Shown here piece after piece: positions 1 through 5,964 of a stretch of DNA of 8,549 bases. The translations under genes were made by a program, and so were the position numbers. Each line of letters begins with the position of its first letter. Within the stretch, counting starts at the first letter, position 1. Origin of the DNA: Paracoccaceae bacterium (GTDB lineage: Bacteria; Pseudomonadota; Alphaproteobacteria; Rhodobacterales; Rhodobacteraceae). The notes below the pieces were generated by a model that saw only the letters and a list, made by a program, of their open reading frames with translations, made no database searches and had not been told where the DNA came from. The stretch covers positions 1 through 8,549 of the forward strand of contig RGAJ01000058.1 in NCBI GenBank assembly GCA_009920225.1. Direction: 5' to 3'.

Positions 1-948
1 ATAGCTGCTTGTGTGCTGTGTAAAGTTCGATTTTTGGTCTTGGGGGACGACGGTTTGTGTGCGTTGATCGAATAACATGCTTTCTGCGGCGATCCCTTCG
101 GCATAGATGATTTGATGTTCGTCAAACAACAATTGGTAATATTCGACAAACCCATCATCCAAACGTACGACATCGGTGCCGTTGATCAAATGCTTTGCGC
201 GGACCAATGTTTCGGCACGCCCTGTGCCCAACTTGTCGCTGCGTTGATAGATGAACAGGCGATGTTCGGGACTGACTGTCAAATCATTTAGATTGTGGAG
301 CGCTCCTGCTTTGATCACGACGGGTGCAAAGTCGCCCACAGCGCGCACGGTCGAATTGCCGATCCAGCGGATGACTTGCACACCGCGGTCGCGGGTAATG
401 ACGCGATCACCAACCTTGAGGTCTTCGATCGCGACCATTGCACCCGATGCGATGGTAATCCGTGTCCCCTTGACGAAGGACACACAGCCAATTTCCGCAA
501 ATCGATTTTCGGCCGAGTCGCGGCAAACTTTGACCAATGTATATTCAACGCTCGGCAATAGGTTCGAAAACGGCAAGACATAGACCTGTTCACACAGGCC
601 ATGCGTATTTGTTTCCACGATGATCAATGCTTCGATGGTTGTGCCATCGGATCCCATCAAGGTGATGACGCAATCCAAGAATAACGAATGCCCGATCGTT
701 CCCAAATCACCGCCATTCGATATTACCAATCCATGATCTGTTAATTCAATCGACAATCTTTGGCGGGGTGCGATTTTTGCGATTTCATAAACATCGTCCA
801 GGATCATCTCATCCGCGAAGGACATGACATCGCCGGTATTGGCGCCGTGAATAACCCGAAGTTGTTCAGCAATATGAACTGGGACGATTTGCATATTATT
901 AACTTTACCCTTTTTCAGCCGCTGAAGCTGAGACCACGACACCATCAT
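1..948 (-). CDS. Hint-domain (Hedgehog/intein-type) protein, 3' end off the window
   Basis: The minus-strand frame is open from an ATG at 948 to the left edge: 316 codons, no stop reached, so the C-terminus is missing. An in-frame TAG at 958-960 limits the 5' end. ATGs at 948, 945 and 894 are all possible; none has a strong Shine-Dalgarno (an AAGGG lies 13 bases before 894). Residues about 20-150 form an uncharacterised N-terminal region containing MSFADEMILDDVYEI, of a kind often found ahead of Hint domains in roseobacters. The Hint domain starts about Cys155 (GCVSFVKGT, the usual nucleophile position), followed by IEDLKVGDRVITRD, VIRWIG, SPEHRLFI (226-233) and FDEHQIIYAEGIAAESM (275-291). 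Known Hint folds carry out autoproteolysis or splicing; these bacterial stand-alone members are mostly uncharacterised. The gene diverges from the SDR gene. The fold is fairly certain, the function unknown. Confidence 0.85.
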   Translation of the reverse strand, partial: MMVSWSQLQRLKKGKVNNMQIVPVHIAEQLRVIHGANTGDVMSFADEMILDDVYEIAKIAPRQRLSIELTDHGLVISNGGDLGTIGHSLFLDCVITLMGSDGTTIEALIIVETNTHGLCEQVYVLPFSNLLPSVEYTLVKVCRDSAENRFAEIGCVSFVKGTRITIASGAMVAIEDLKVGDRVITRDRGVQVIRWIGNSTVRAVGDFAPVVIKAGALHNLNDLTVSPEHRLFIYQRSDKLGTGRAETLVRAKHLINGTDVVRLDDGFVEYYQLLFDEHQIIYAEGIAAESMLFDQRTQTVVPQDQKSNFTQHTSSY

Positions 949-1101
949 GTCCACACACTACCAGTTAATATCAAACATTTATTTGTTATTGTTCAACAAG
1001 CTTGATAAATTTGGCGAATAATGGGCAATCGCACGTTCATTCTGCGGCTAAACAGAGTGTATGCAAAGATCGTTCCAAATCAACACGAGCAGGAGAGTTT
1101 C
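949..1101. promoter_or_regulatory. Divergent intergenic region between the Hint gene and the SDR gene
   Basis: These 153 bases must hold promoters for both divergent genes. Visible elements are an 11-base palindrome TTGTTCAACAA (989-999) overlapping a second palindrome CAAGCTTG (997-1004), set in an AT-rich stretch, and an AATAAT at 1017-1022 that resembles a -10 hexamer but has no convincing -35 at the right distance. A clear Shine-Dalgarno, AGGAG at 1091-1095, belongs to the SDR gene. The overlapping palindromes could be an operator; that is inference. Confidence 0.35.
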
Positions 1102-1881
1102 ATGGATCTGGGTATAACAGGAAAACGCGCGTTGGTTTGCGCATCATCGCAAGGCTTGGGAAAAGGCTGCGCAATGGCATTGGCCGAAGCAGGGGTCGAT
1201 CTGGTCTTGAACGCCCGTCGCGCCGATATTTTGGATGAAACAGCGCATGAAATCAGATCGCGTTATAATGTGAATGTCGTTGCCATCGCGGGCGACATCA
1301 CGACAGATGCAGATCGCGCCAAAGTGTTAGAGGCCGCAGGGCAGCTTGATATCCTCGTGACCAATGCGGGGGGGCCGCCTCCGGGATTGTGGTCTGATTG
1401 GGATCGGGATGATTTCATCAAAGCTCTTGATGCAAATATGCTGGCCCCGATTGCTTTGATGAAAGCGTGCTTGCCACAGATGATGGCACAGGGCTGGGGG
1501 CGGGTTGTGAATATCACGTCGCAATCTGTCAAAGCCCCAATCGCACAATTGGGATTGTCGAACGCCGCACGTTCTGGATTGACAGGATATGTCGCAGGCA
1601 CATCACGCCAAGTTGCGCCACATGGTGTCACAATCAACAACCTTTTACCGGGCATTCACGCAACCAACCGATCCATTTCATTGGACAGCGTCGTGGCCCA
1701 GCAACAGGGCATTTCCCCCGAACAAGCGGCGCAAAACCGGTGCGAAACAATCCCCGCACGCCGATATGGAACGATCCAAGAATTTGGCGCCATGTGTGCG
1801 TTTTTATGTTCGCAACACGCAGGGTTCATCGTTGGGCAAAACATTTTGTTGGACGGCGGCGCAGTAAACGCCAACTTGTGA
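1102..1881 (+). CDS. SDR-family protein, atypical ketoacyl-reductase-like subgroup
   Basis: A 259-residue protein with a Rossmann fold of the short-chain dehydrogenase/reductase family. The start at 1102 is chosen because AGGAG (1091-1095) lies six bases upstream; an in-frame ATG at 1021 would add 27 residues with no ribosome site and no SDR similarity. The cofactor loop reads ASSQGLG (14-20) rather than TGxxxGxG, and the NNAG motif reads NAGG (88-91). Active-site Ser140 is present in NITS, but the YxxxK pair thirteen residues on is Ser153 and Arg157 (LSNAARSGL). The C-terminal ILLDGG (248-253) is typical of the family. These departures fit the BKR-like SDR subgroup known to lack the normal catalytic tetrad, so activity as an ordinary NAD(P)H reductase is doubtful. 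It is first in a same-strand run with the symporter and ABC ATPase. Family certain; substrate unknown. Confidence 0.9.
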   Translation: MDLGITGKRALVCASSQGLGKGCAMALAEAGVDLVLNARRADILDETAHEIRSRYNVNVVAIAGDITTDADRAKVLEAAGQLDILVTNAGGPPPGLWSDWDRDDFIKALDANMLAPIALMKACLPQMMAQGWGRVVNITSQSVKAPIAQLGLSNAARSGLTGYVAGTSRQVAPHGVTINNLLPGIHATNRSISLDSVVAQQQGISPEQAAQNRCETIPARRYGTIQEFGAMCAFLCSQHAGFIVGQNILLDGGAVNANL

Positions 1882-1970
1882 TGGATCACCGCTGATCACC
1901 ATTGCGTTATTTTTTTATTTTTTCCCTCGTGCGGATCAGAGCGATCGTGTAGTGATCTTGGAAAAAAGGG
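1882..1970 (+). promoter_or_regulatory. Spacer between SDR and symporter genes, with T-tract and GATC cluster
   Basis: The spacer starts with a direct repeat of GATCACC (1884-1890 and 1894-1900); GATCA/TGATC within it could form a 5-base stem at 1884-1897. A T-rich tract follows at 1907-1920, so a weak terminator for the SDR gene is possible, but the stem is short and ten bases from the tract. Five GATC sites occur within the spacer and one just inside the next gene. AAAAAAGGG at 1962-1970 is the likely ribosome site of the symporter gene. Confidence 0.3.
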
Positions 1971-1976
1971 ATGATG

Positions 1977-3359
1977 ATGATCACATTGGTCATAATTGGT
2001 GCCGTAATCGCGATTTTTGGAACGGCATATGCCGCACGCCAGACTGCAACAGTTGATGGGTTTTACACAGGTGCGCAAAGCGATGGCGCCGCGCCCGATC
2101 TTTGGACCTTGGTCCTAAGCCAAGTGACAACTTGGATTTTTGCGCGGTCGCTTTTGAACTCTGCGATCCTTGGGTATTACTATGGTGTTGCGGGCAGCTT
2201 GGCCTATACGGCTTATTACCTGTCATTTTTGACGGGCGGTTATGCGGTCATGAAATTGCGCGCGCGCCGCCACGGATCTGTTCAAGACTGGTTGCATCAC
2301 AGTTTTGGCCCGCTTGGGGGGATCACATATAATGTGGTCATTGCGCTGCGCCTCTTGTCCGAAGTTTTTGCCAATTTGTTGGTCATTGGGCTCATTTTTT
2401 CGGTGTTGATGCCTCAGGCTGATGGGATCAAAACGCTGTCAATTCTGGCGGTTGGAAGTCTGACCTTGTTCTATTCGGCATGGGGTGGATTGCGCGCGTC
2501 GTTGAAAACCGACGTGTTGCAGATGATCCTTTTTGCCGTCGTTTTTTCGGTCGCTTTTGCCTATATGATTGTGGCCCCTGATTTCGAATGGTCTGCAATT
2601 TTGACCTCTGGCGGAACGTCGGGCGCACACAACGGGTGGATCTTGTTGGTTGTGGCGCTTTTGCAGGTTCCGTCCTATCCCCTGCATGATCCGGTGATGA
2701 TGGATCGCGGGTTCTTAAGCGATGATGATACGGCGCGAAAATCCTTTTACCACGCGTTTTGGATCGCCTCTGTGTTCATTTTTGCTTTTGGTTTATTCGG
2801 GATCTATGCCGCAGAGGTTGGATCAAAAATCGAAAGCGACCTGTTGGGGACGTGGTCGATGTTGTTTCCAGCGCCGATTACGGCGGCACTTATGGTGTCA
2901 CTGTTGATTTCGGGGGTGTCCACATTGGATTCCGCGCTGTCATCCGCCGCGCGCCTGATGGTCGAAGAATTGAAGCTCTTCCCACGCAGCTTGATGGGCG
3001 GACGTTGGGCGATGGTGATGTTTTTGGGCGCGGGCGCTGTGTTGACGCTGTGGGGAAATGCGACCTTGTTTGATGCGGTTGCGGTTTCTGGCACGGCGTC
3101 GATGTTTTTGACGCCCATCCTGATTGTTGGCCTTGTGGCGGGGCGGCGCGTGGCCCTGTGGTCCTATTTGGTGGGATTTGCGGCAGCGGCCATTGGGGCG
3201 GTGATGTATTTCGCGCGCGGCTCTGATTGGGCGGCGGCGCTTTTGCCGGATGCACATAAATACACCCAGTTGTTGGTGATTTGTGTTGTCGTGCTGGTCT
3301 TCGGCTTTGCTGCGACACTTTTGGGGTCATCGCGGGTTGCACCAGACGCAAAGGGCTGA
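1977..3359 (+). CDS. Sodium:solute symporter (SSS/SLC5-type) family protein
   Basis: A very hydrophobic 460-residue inner-membrane protein with about a dozen predicted membrane segments, near the 13 usual for SSS (PanF/PutP/SglT-like) carriers. Two family signatures are clear: YSAWGGLRASLKTDVLQ (166-182), matching the GG..A...TD..Q motif, and SGVSTLDSALSS (312-323), matching the segment that supplies Ser/Thr ligands of the Na2 sodium site. Three in-frame ATGs stand in tandem at 1971, 1974 and 1977; AAGGG ends at 1970, so 1977, six bases away, is the best-placed start. By family it should use the sodium gradient to import a small solute; the substrate cannot be read from sequence. The region 235-255 (HDPVMMDRGF, then acidic) differs from the commonest SSS members. 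It lies between the SDR and ABC ATPase genes and is probably cotranscribed with the latter. Confidence 0.9.
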   Translation: MITLVIIGAVIAIFGTAYAARQTATVDGFYTGAQSDGAAPDLWTLVLSQVTTWIFARSLLNSAILGYYYGVAGSLAYTAYYLSFLTGGYAVMKLRARRHGSVQDWLHHSFGPLGGITYNVVIALRLLSEVFANLLVIGLIFSVLMPQADGIKTLSILAVGSLTLFYSAWGGLRASLKTDVLQMILFAVVFSVAFAYMIVAPDFEWSAILTSGGTSGAHNGWILLVVALLQVPSYPLHDPVMMDRGFLSDDDTARKSFYHAFWIASVFIFAFGLFGIYAAEVGSKIESDLLGTWSMLFPAPITAALMVSLLISGVSTLDSALSSAARLMVEELKLFPRSLMGGRWAMVMFLGAGAVLTLWGNATLFDAVAVSGTASMFLTPILIVGLVAGRRVALWSYLVGFAAAAIGAVMYFARGSDWAAALLPDAHKYTQLLVICVVVLVFGFAATLLGSSRVAPDAKG

Positions 3360-3368
3360 TATCCGTTT

Positions 3369-3400
3369 CCTAAACCTGATAAGTTTTATCGGAAATTAGG
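3369..3400 (+). promoter_or_regulatory. Hairpin overlapping the ribosome-binding site of the ABC ATPase gene
   Basis: CCTAA (3369-3373) pairs with TTAGG (3396-3400), and TGATAA (3378-3383) pairs with TTATCG (3387-3392; one T-G wobble) around a three-base loop, with an internal loop between the two helices. The 3' arm contains AGG of the only good Shine-Dalgarno (AGGA, 3398-3401) for the TTG start at 3409. Folding would therefore hinder translation of the ATPase. No T-run follows, so it is not an intrinsic terminator. The regulatory role is inferred. Confidence 0.4.
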
Positions 3401-3408
3401 ACGAGACC

Positions 3409-4491
3409 TTGCGCGTGACCCAAATACCGCGGCTAGAAATCAAACACCTGACCCGTATCATTGACGGTAAAGCGATTGTGAAAGAAGCATCGCTTTCCAT
3501 CATGCCGGGTCAAGTGACGTGTTTGCTTGGTCCCTCTGGCTGCGGAAAATCCACGACACTTCGCATGATTGCCGGGGTTGATATCCAAAACAGCGGCGAA
3601 ATTTGGGTCGATGGGCATTTGGTCTGTGATGGCGATACCAGCGTTCCGCCTGAACACCGTGGCATCGGGTTGATGTTTCAAGATTTCGCATTGTTCCCCC
3701 ATCTGTCGGTCGCAGATAATGTAGGGTTCGGTTTGACTTGCGGTCGTGATGAAAAGCGCGCGCGTGTTGAAACGCTTTTGAACAAAGTTGGATTGGGTCG
3801 CAAAATTGATCAATTCCCGCATGCGTTGTCTGGCGGCGAACAGCAACGCGTTGCATTGGCCCGCGCCTTGGCACCACAGCCCCGTATCATGTTGATGGAC
3901 GAACCGTTTTCAGGTTTGGACAATCGGTTGCGCGATGACATTCGCGACGAAAGCCTTGCGATTCTCAAAGCTGAGGGCTCGGCCGTTCTTTTGGTGACCC
4001 ACGAACCCGAAGAAGCAATGCGTATGGCCGATGAAATCGCGCTGATGCGGGGCGGCGAAATCGTGCAACGCGGCGCGCCCTATAACATTTATAACGCACC
4101 CTTTGATCTTGAGGCGATGGCCTTCTTTTCCGATGTGAACGTGATTAATGCCACGGTTACGGGCGCTTTGGCCGAAACCCCGTTTGGGCATTTCTTTGCG
4201 CCAGGTTTTCCAGATGATGCGCCTGTGAATATCGTTTTTCGCCCCCAACACATTCGGATCGATTTTGATCGGGCAGGGCATGGCCCCAAACCCACCAAAA
4301 CCCTTGGCGTTGCGGCGCGCGGGGTGGTCGAACGCGCACGCTTTATGGGGCGTGAAAGCTTGGTGGAATTTCGGATGGACTTTGATCAATCAATTATCAA
4401 AGTTACAGTTCCCAACGTGTTTCTGCCTAAATCTGGTCAACCACTTTGGTTGACAGTTCCACGGGATCGCTGCTTTGTATTCCCCGCTTGA
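3409..4491 (+). CDS. ABC importer ATP-binding protein (FbpC/PotA type, with TOBE-like C-terminus)
   Basis: A 360-residue cytoplasmic ATPase with every nucleotide-binding motif intact: Walker A GPSGCGKST (41-49), Q-loop Gln91 in MFQDF, signature LSGGEQQR (140-147), Walker B IMLMDEP (160-166), D-loop SGLD and switch His198 (VTHEPEEA). Residues from about 245 form a regulatory TOBE-like domain, as in the importer ATPases FbpC, PotA and UgpC. It should power an inner-membrane importer, possibly for iron(III), a polyamine or a similar solute; the FbpC-like resemblance is only suggestive. The start is a TTG seven bases after AGGA; a GTG at 3415 is the alternative. No permease or periplasmic binding protein is visible: upstream, 49 bases away, is an SSS symporter, and downstream an opposing hypothetical gene overlaps by 65 bases. 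Partners must be elsewhere. Confidence 0.92.
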   Translation: MRVTQIPRLEIKHLTRIIDGKAIVKEASLSIMPGQVTCLLGPSGCGKSTTLRMIAGVDIQNSGEIWVDGHLVCDGDTSVPPEHRGIGLMFQDFALFPHLSVADNVGFGLTCGRDEKRARVETLLNKVGLGRKIDQFPHALSGGEQQRVALARALAPQPRIMLMDEPFSGLDNRLRDDIRDESLAILKAEGSAVLLVTHEPEEAMRMADEIALMRGGEIVQRGAPYNIYNAPFDLEAMAFFSDVNVINATVTGALAETPFGHFFAPGFPDDAPVNIVFRPQHIRIDFDRAGHGPKPTKTLGVAARGVVERARFMGRESLVEFRMDFDQSIIKVTVPNVFLPKSGQPLWLTVPRDRCFVFPA

Positions 4492-4963
4492 AATCAACGT
4501 GATCCACGACAATGTTCTTGATACAGGTGGTGTTTTCAAAGTCAACGGACTGATAGGAAAAGTTGATCATCCAAGGCTCTGAAAATTCCCACGACATCGG
4601 TAACAGCGCAGGCTGCGGATTGGGGGAACGGCGGATTGGGATCAAGGCGCGTTCAACTTCGACCTGATCGCGATTATACAGCACCGCCTGAATATAGGTC
4701 ATTCGGTTCGTCGGGGTGAATCTGTCATCATATTTCATGTCGATCCACGCGATGCGCGGGCTCGAGTCAAGCGGCACGTAAAAATTGTAGGTATTGATTT
4801 TATTGCACGACTGCCGTTCCAACGGACCAAGATTCGGCACCACCACGGCACTCGCATGCCGAAATTCCCATTGCCCATGATTTGAAAAGGGGGCAAGGCC
4901 GCTCACGAAAAAGAATGTAAGCGTCCATGATGTGATACGAAGTGTGATCAATGTGAGGCTCAT
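4427..4963 (-). CDS. Small secreted hypothetical protein
   Basis: A 178-residue protein I do not recognise. Residues 1-22 are hydrophobic (SWTLTFFFVSGLA) with one Arg near the start, consistent with a Sec signal peptide or membrane anchor; there is no twin-arginine motif. The rest is rich in aromatic and polar residues (NTYNFYVPLD, MSWEFSEPWMINFSYQ), suggesting a beta-rich periplasmic or surface domain, with just two cysteines, Cys53 and Cys147, that could form a disulfide. An in-frame TGA lies six codons upstream of the ATG at 4963, so this is the longest ATG form; its ribosome site is poor. The last 65 bases overlap the 3' end of the ABC ATPase gene on the other strand. The coherent protein-like composition favours a real gene over a chance frame. 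Function unknown. Confidence 0.65.
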   Translation of the reverse strand: MSLTLITLRITSWTLTFFFVSGLAPFSNHGQWEFRHASAVVVPNLGPLERQSCNKINTYNFYVPLDSSPRIAWIDMKYDDRFTPTNRMTYIQAVLYNRDQVEVERALIPIRRSPNPQPALLPMSWEFSEPWMINFSYQSVDFENTTCIKNIVVDHVDFKRGIQSSDPVELSTKVVDQI

Positions 4964-5095
4964 GTTTCTGATCGCTGTTCAGTCGTGTTATCAATTGGTA
5001 TTATTCTGGTATCGTTTCTTTGGGTATTAAGGTAATCCATACGCCCAATAATGTACATAAAGGGCTTAGTTTGGTATCATATTGATAGATTGGAC

Positions 5096-5112
5096 ACGAA
5101 ATTTTATTTCGT
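5096..5112. repeat. Perfect 7-base inverted repeat, possible operator
   Basis: ACGAAAT (5096-5102) and ATTTCGT (5106-5112) are exact reverse complements around TTT. A TTGGAC at 5090-5095 ends directly before the repeat and would make it the spacer of a promoter, but the matching -10 (CATATC) is weak. A regulator binding here could affect either divergent gene; this is inference. Confidence 0.4.
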
Positions 5113-5127
5113 CATATCGGCGCAAAT

Positions 5128-5152
5128 GAAATAAAAAAATGACATTTATTTC
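5128..5152. repeat. Perfect 8-base inverted repeat, AT-rich
   Basis: GAAATAAA (5128-5135) and TTTATTTC (5145-5152) are exact reverse complements separated by nine bases. Its arms share the GAAAT/ATTTC core of the palindrome at 5096-5112, so the two may be related binding sites. In AT-rich sequence, chance repeats of this size are not rare. Confidence 0.35.
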
Positions 5153-5172
5153 CTCAAACGCCTGCCGATCTC

Positions 5173-5230
5173 TGCGCAAAGGGTCGATTTCGATGCAAAT
5201 AGATGCATTATGCACTTTCATCGTTGCGCA
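5173..5230. repeat. Nested inverted and direct repeats (TGCGCAA / TTGCGCA and ATGCA units)
   Basis: TGCGCAA (5173-5179) is inverted as TTGCGCA (5224-5230). Between them ATGCA occurs three times (5193, 5203, 5210), the last two forming the interrupted palindrome TGCAT-T-ATGCA (5204-5214). This lies 60-120 bases upstream of tatA, a usual position for regulator binding. No known binding consensus was recognised. Confidence 0.35.
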
Positions 5231-5259
5231 TAAGTTAATAAATAACGATAGATGAATAC

Positions 5260-5275
5260 AAAGGCGCGGGCCTTT
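5260..5275 (+). promoter_or_regulatory. Short hairpin in the tatA leader
   Basis: AAAGGC (5260-5265) pairs exactly with GCCTTT (5270-5275) around GCGG, followed by one more T and then TAAG. The hairpin ends six bases before the tatA Shine-Dalgarno. It could be a weak attenuator or a leader structure protecting the transcript; the T-run is too short for a strong terminator. Confidence 0.35.
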
Positions 5276-5292
5276 TAAGACAGGAGAGTGAA

Positions 5293-5508
5293 ATGCTTAA
5301 TAATATCGGTTTGCCAGGATTGCTGTTGATTGCGGTCGTCGTATTGGTACTGTTTGGACGCGGCAAAATCAGCAATTTGATGGGCGAAGTTGGCAAAGGC
5401 ATCACCGCATTCAAAAAAGGCGTAAACGACGGCCAAAAAGAGCTTGAGGATAACGCATCAGAGGCGGCAAAAGACATCACGCCAGAAACTGAAAAAGACA
5501 AGGCATAA
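5293..5508 (+). CDS. tatA: Twin-arginine translocase subunit TatA
   Basis: A 71-residue protein with TatA architecture: one N-terminal membrane helix (about residues 5-21, [17 protein letters not shown]), the conserved FG hinge at Phe21-Gly22, an amphipathic helix ([20 protein letters not shown], 25-44) and a charged, Glu/Lys-rich tail. TatA oligomers form the transient passage for folded proteins carrying a twin-arginine signal, in the inner membrane, once TatBC has bound the cargo. AGGAG six bases upstream fixes the start. The gene leads tatB by only three bases between stop and start, so it is the first gene of the tat operon. Length and sequence are normal for the family. Confidence 0.96.
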   Translation: MLNNIGLPGLLLIAVVVLVLFGRGKISNLMGEVGKGITAFKKGVNDGQKELEDNASEAAKDITPETEKDKA

Positions 5509-5511
5509 ATC

Positions 5512-5964
5512 ATGTTTGGAATGGGCTGGTCCGAAATCGTCTTGATCAGCATCGTTGCGCTGATTGTTGTCGGGCCCAAGGATCTTCCTGTCTTGTTTCG
5601 CAAGGTGGGTCAATTTGCGGGTAAGGCCAAGGGCATGGCCCGCGAATTTTCTCGGGCGATGAATGAGGCGGCAGATGATGCAGGCGTGTCGGATATTTCG
5701 AAAACGCTGCGCGCAGCGACCAATCCCGTTCAAACAGGCTTGGACAGTGTGAAAAAGGCAGCGACCGATTTCACCAAATATGACCCCAGTTCTGCGACAG
5801 GGAAGCTTGCCGAAGACCGAGCAGAGGCTGCCAAGAAAATAAACGAAGCCGCTGCAAAGCGCGCAAGCGATCGGATTGCAGCAGAAAAAGCGGCCGAAGC
5901 AAAAGCCGCCGCAGACGCACAGGCCGCAAAGCCCGAACCAGAACCCGCTAAGGATAGCGAATGA
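5512..5964 (+). CDS. tatB: Twin-arginine translocase subunit TatB
   Basis: A 150-residue protein with the TatB hallmarks: MFGMGWSE at the N-terminus, including the conserved Glu8 within the membrane helix (6-20), then GPKDLP (21-26) and an amphipathic helix. From about residue 50 it becomes an Ala/Lys/Glu-rich helical tail, very alanine-rich after 105 and ending in Pro-Glu repeats (KPEPEPAK). TatB works with TatC in the receptor complex for twin-arginine signal peptides at the cytoplasmic face of the inner membrane. The start is three bases after the tatA stop, and its TGA overlaps the tatC ATG (ATGA), implying translational coupling. The low-complexity tail is common in alphaproteobacterial TatB. 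Confidence 0.95.
   Translation: MFGMGWSEIVLISIVALIVVGPKDLPVLFRKVGQFAGKAKGMAREFSRAMNEAADDAGVSDISKTLRAATNPVQTGLDSVKKAATDFTKYDPSSATGKLAEDRAEAAKKINEAAAKRASDRIAAEKAAEAKAAADAQAAKPEPEPAKDSE

Larger units (their letters stand above)
4964..5292. promoter_or_regulatory. 329-base AT-rich intergenic region: presumed promoters for tatA and the secreted hypothetical gene
   Basis: No gene is visible in this stretch between divergent genes. It contains four GGTAT motifs (4997, 5008, 5023, 5073), TATCAAT (4989-4995) inverted as ATTGATA (5081-5087), and several inverted repeats listed separately. The right end carries the tatA ribosome site AGGAG (5282-5286), six bases before its ATG. I could not identify convincing -35/-10 pairs; TTGCGC (5224) with a GATAGA 17 bases later is a poor match. 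Confidence 0.45.

Noticed and set aside
251..602. Several short frames on either strand inside the left 600 bases
   Set aside because: They overlap the Hint-domain frame, which has coherent motifs; the others have none.
1021..1101. In-frame upstream ATG at 1021 for the SDR gene
   Set aside because: It adds 27 residues without SDR similarity and lacks a ribosome site, while 1102 has AGGAG at good spacing.
1884..1920. Intrinsic terminator after the SDR gene
   Set aside because: The only stem is five base pairs and the T-tract starts ten bases after it; too weak to call.
2890..3351. 153-codon minus-strand frame opposite the symporter
   Set aside because: Pro/Arg/Gln-rich with no domain features; the plus-strand frame has membrane segments and SSS motifs throughout.
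4800..4994. 64-codon minus-strand frame overlapping the start of the secreted hypothetical gene
   Set aside because: It is out of frame with the better candidate, short and without signal or ribosome site.
5090..5118. Sigma-70-type promoter TTGGAC with CATATC, spanning the 5096-5112 palindrome
   Set aside because: The -10 matches only three of six positions, so it is noted in the repeat entry but not called.
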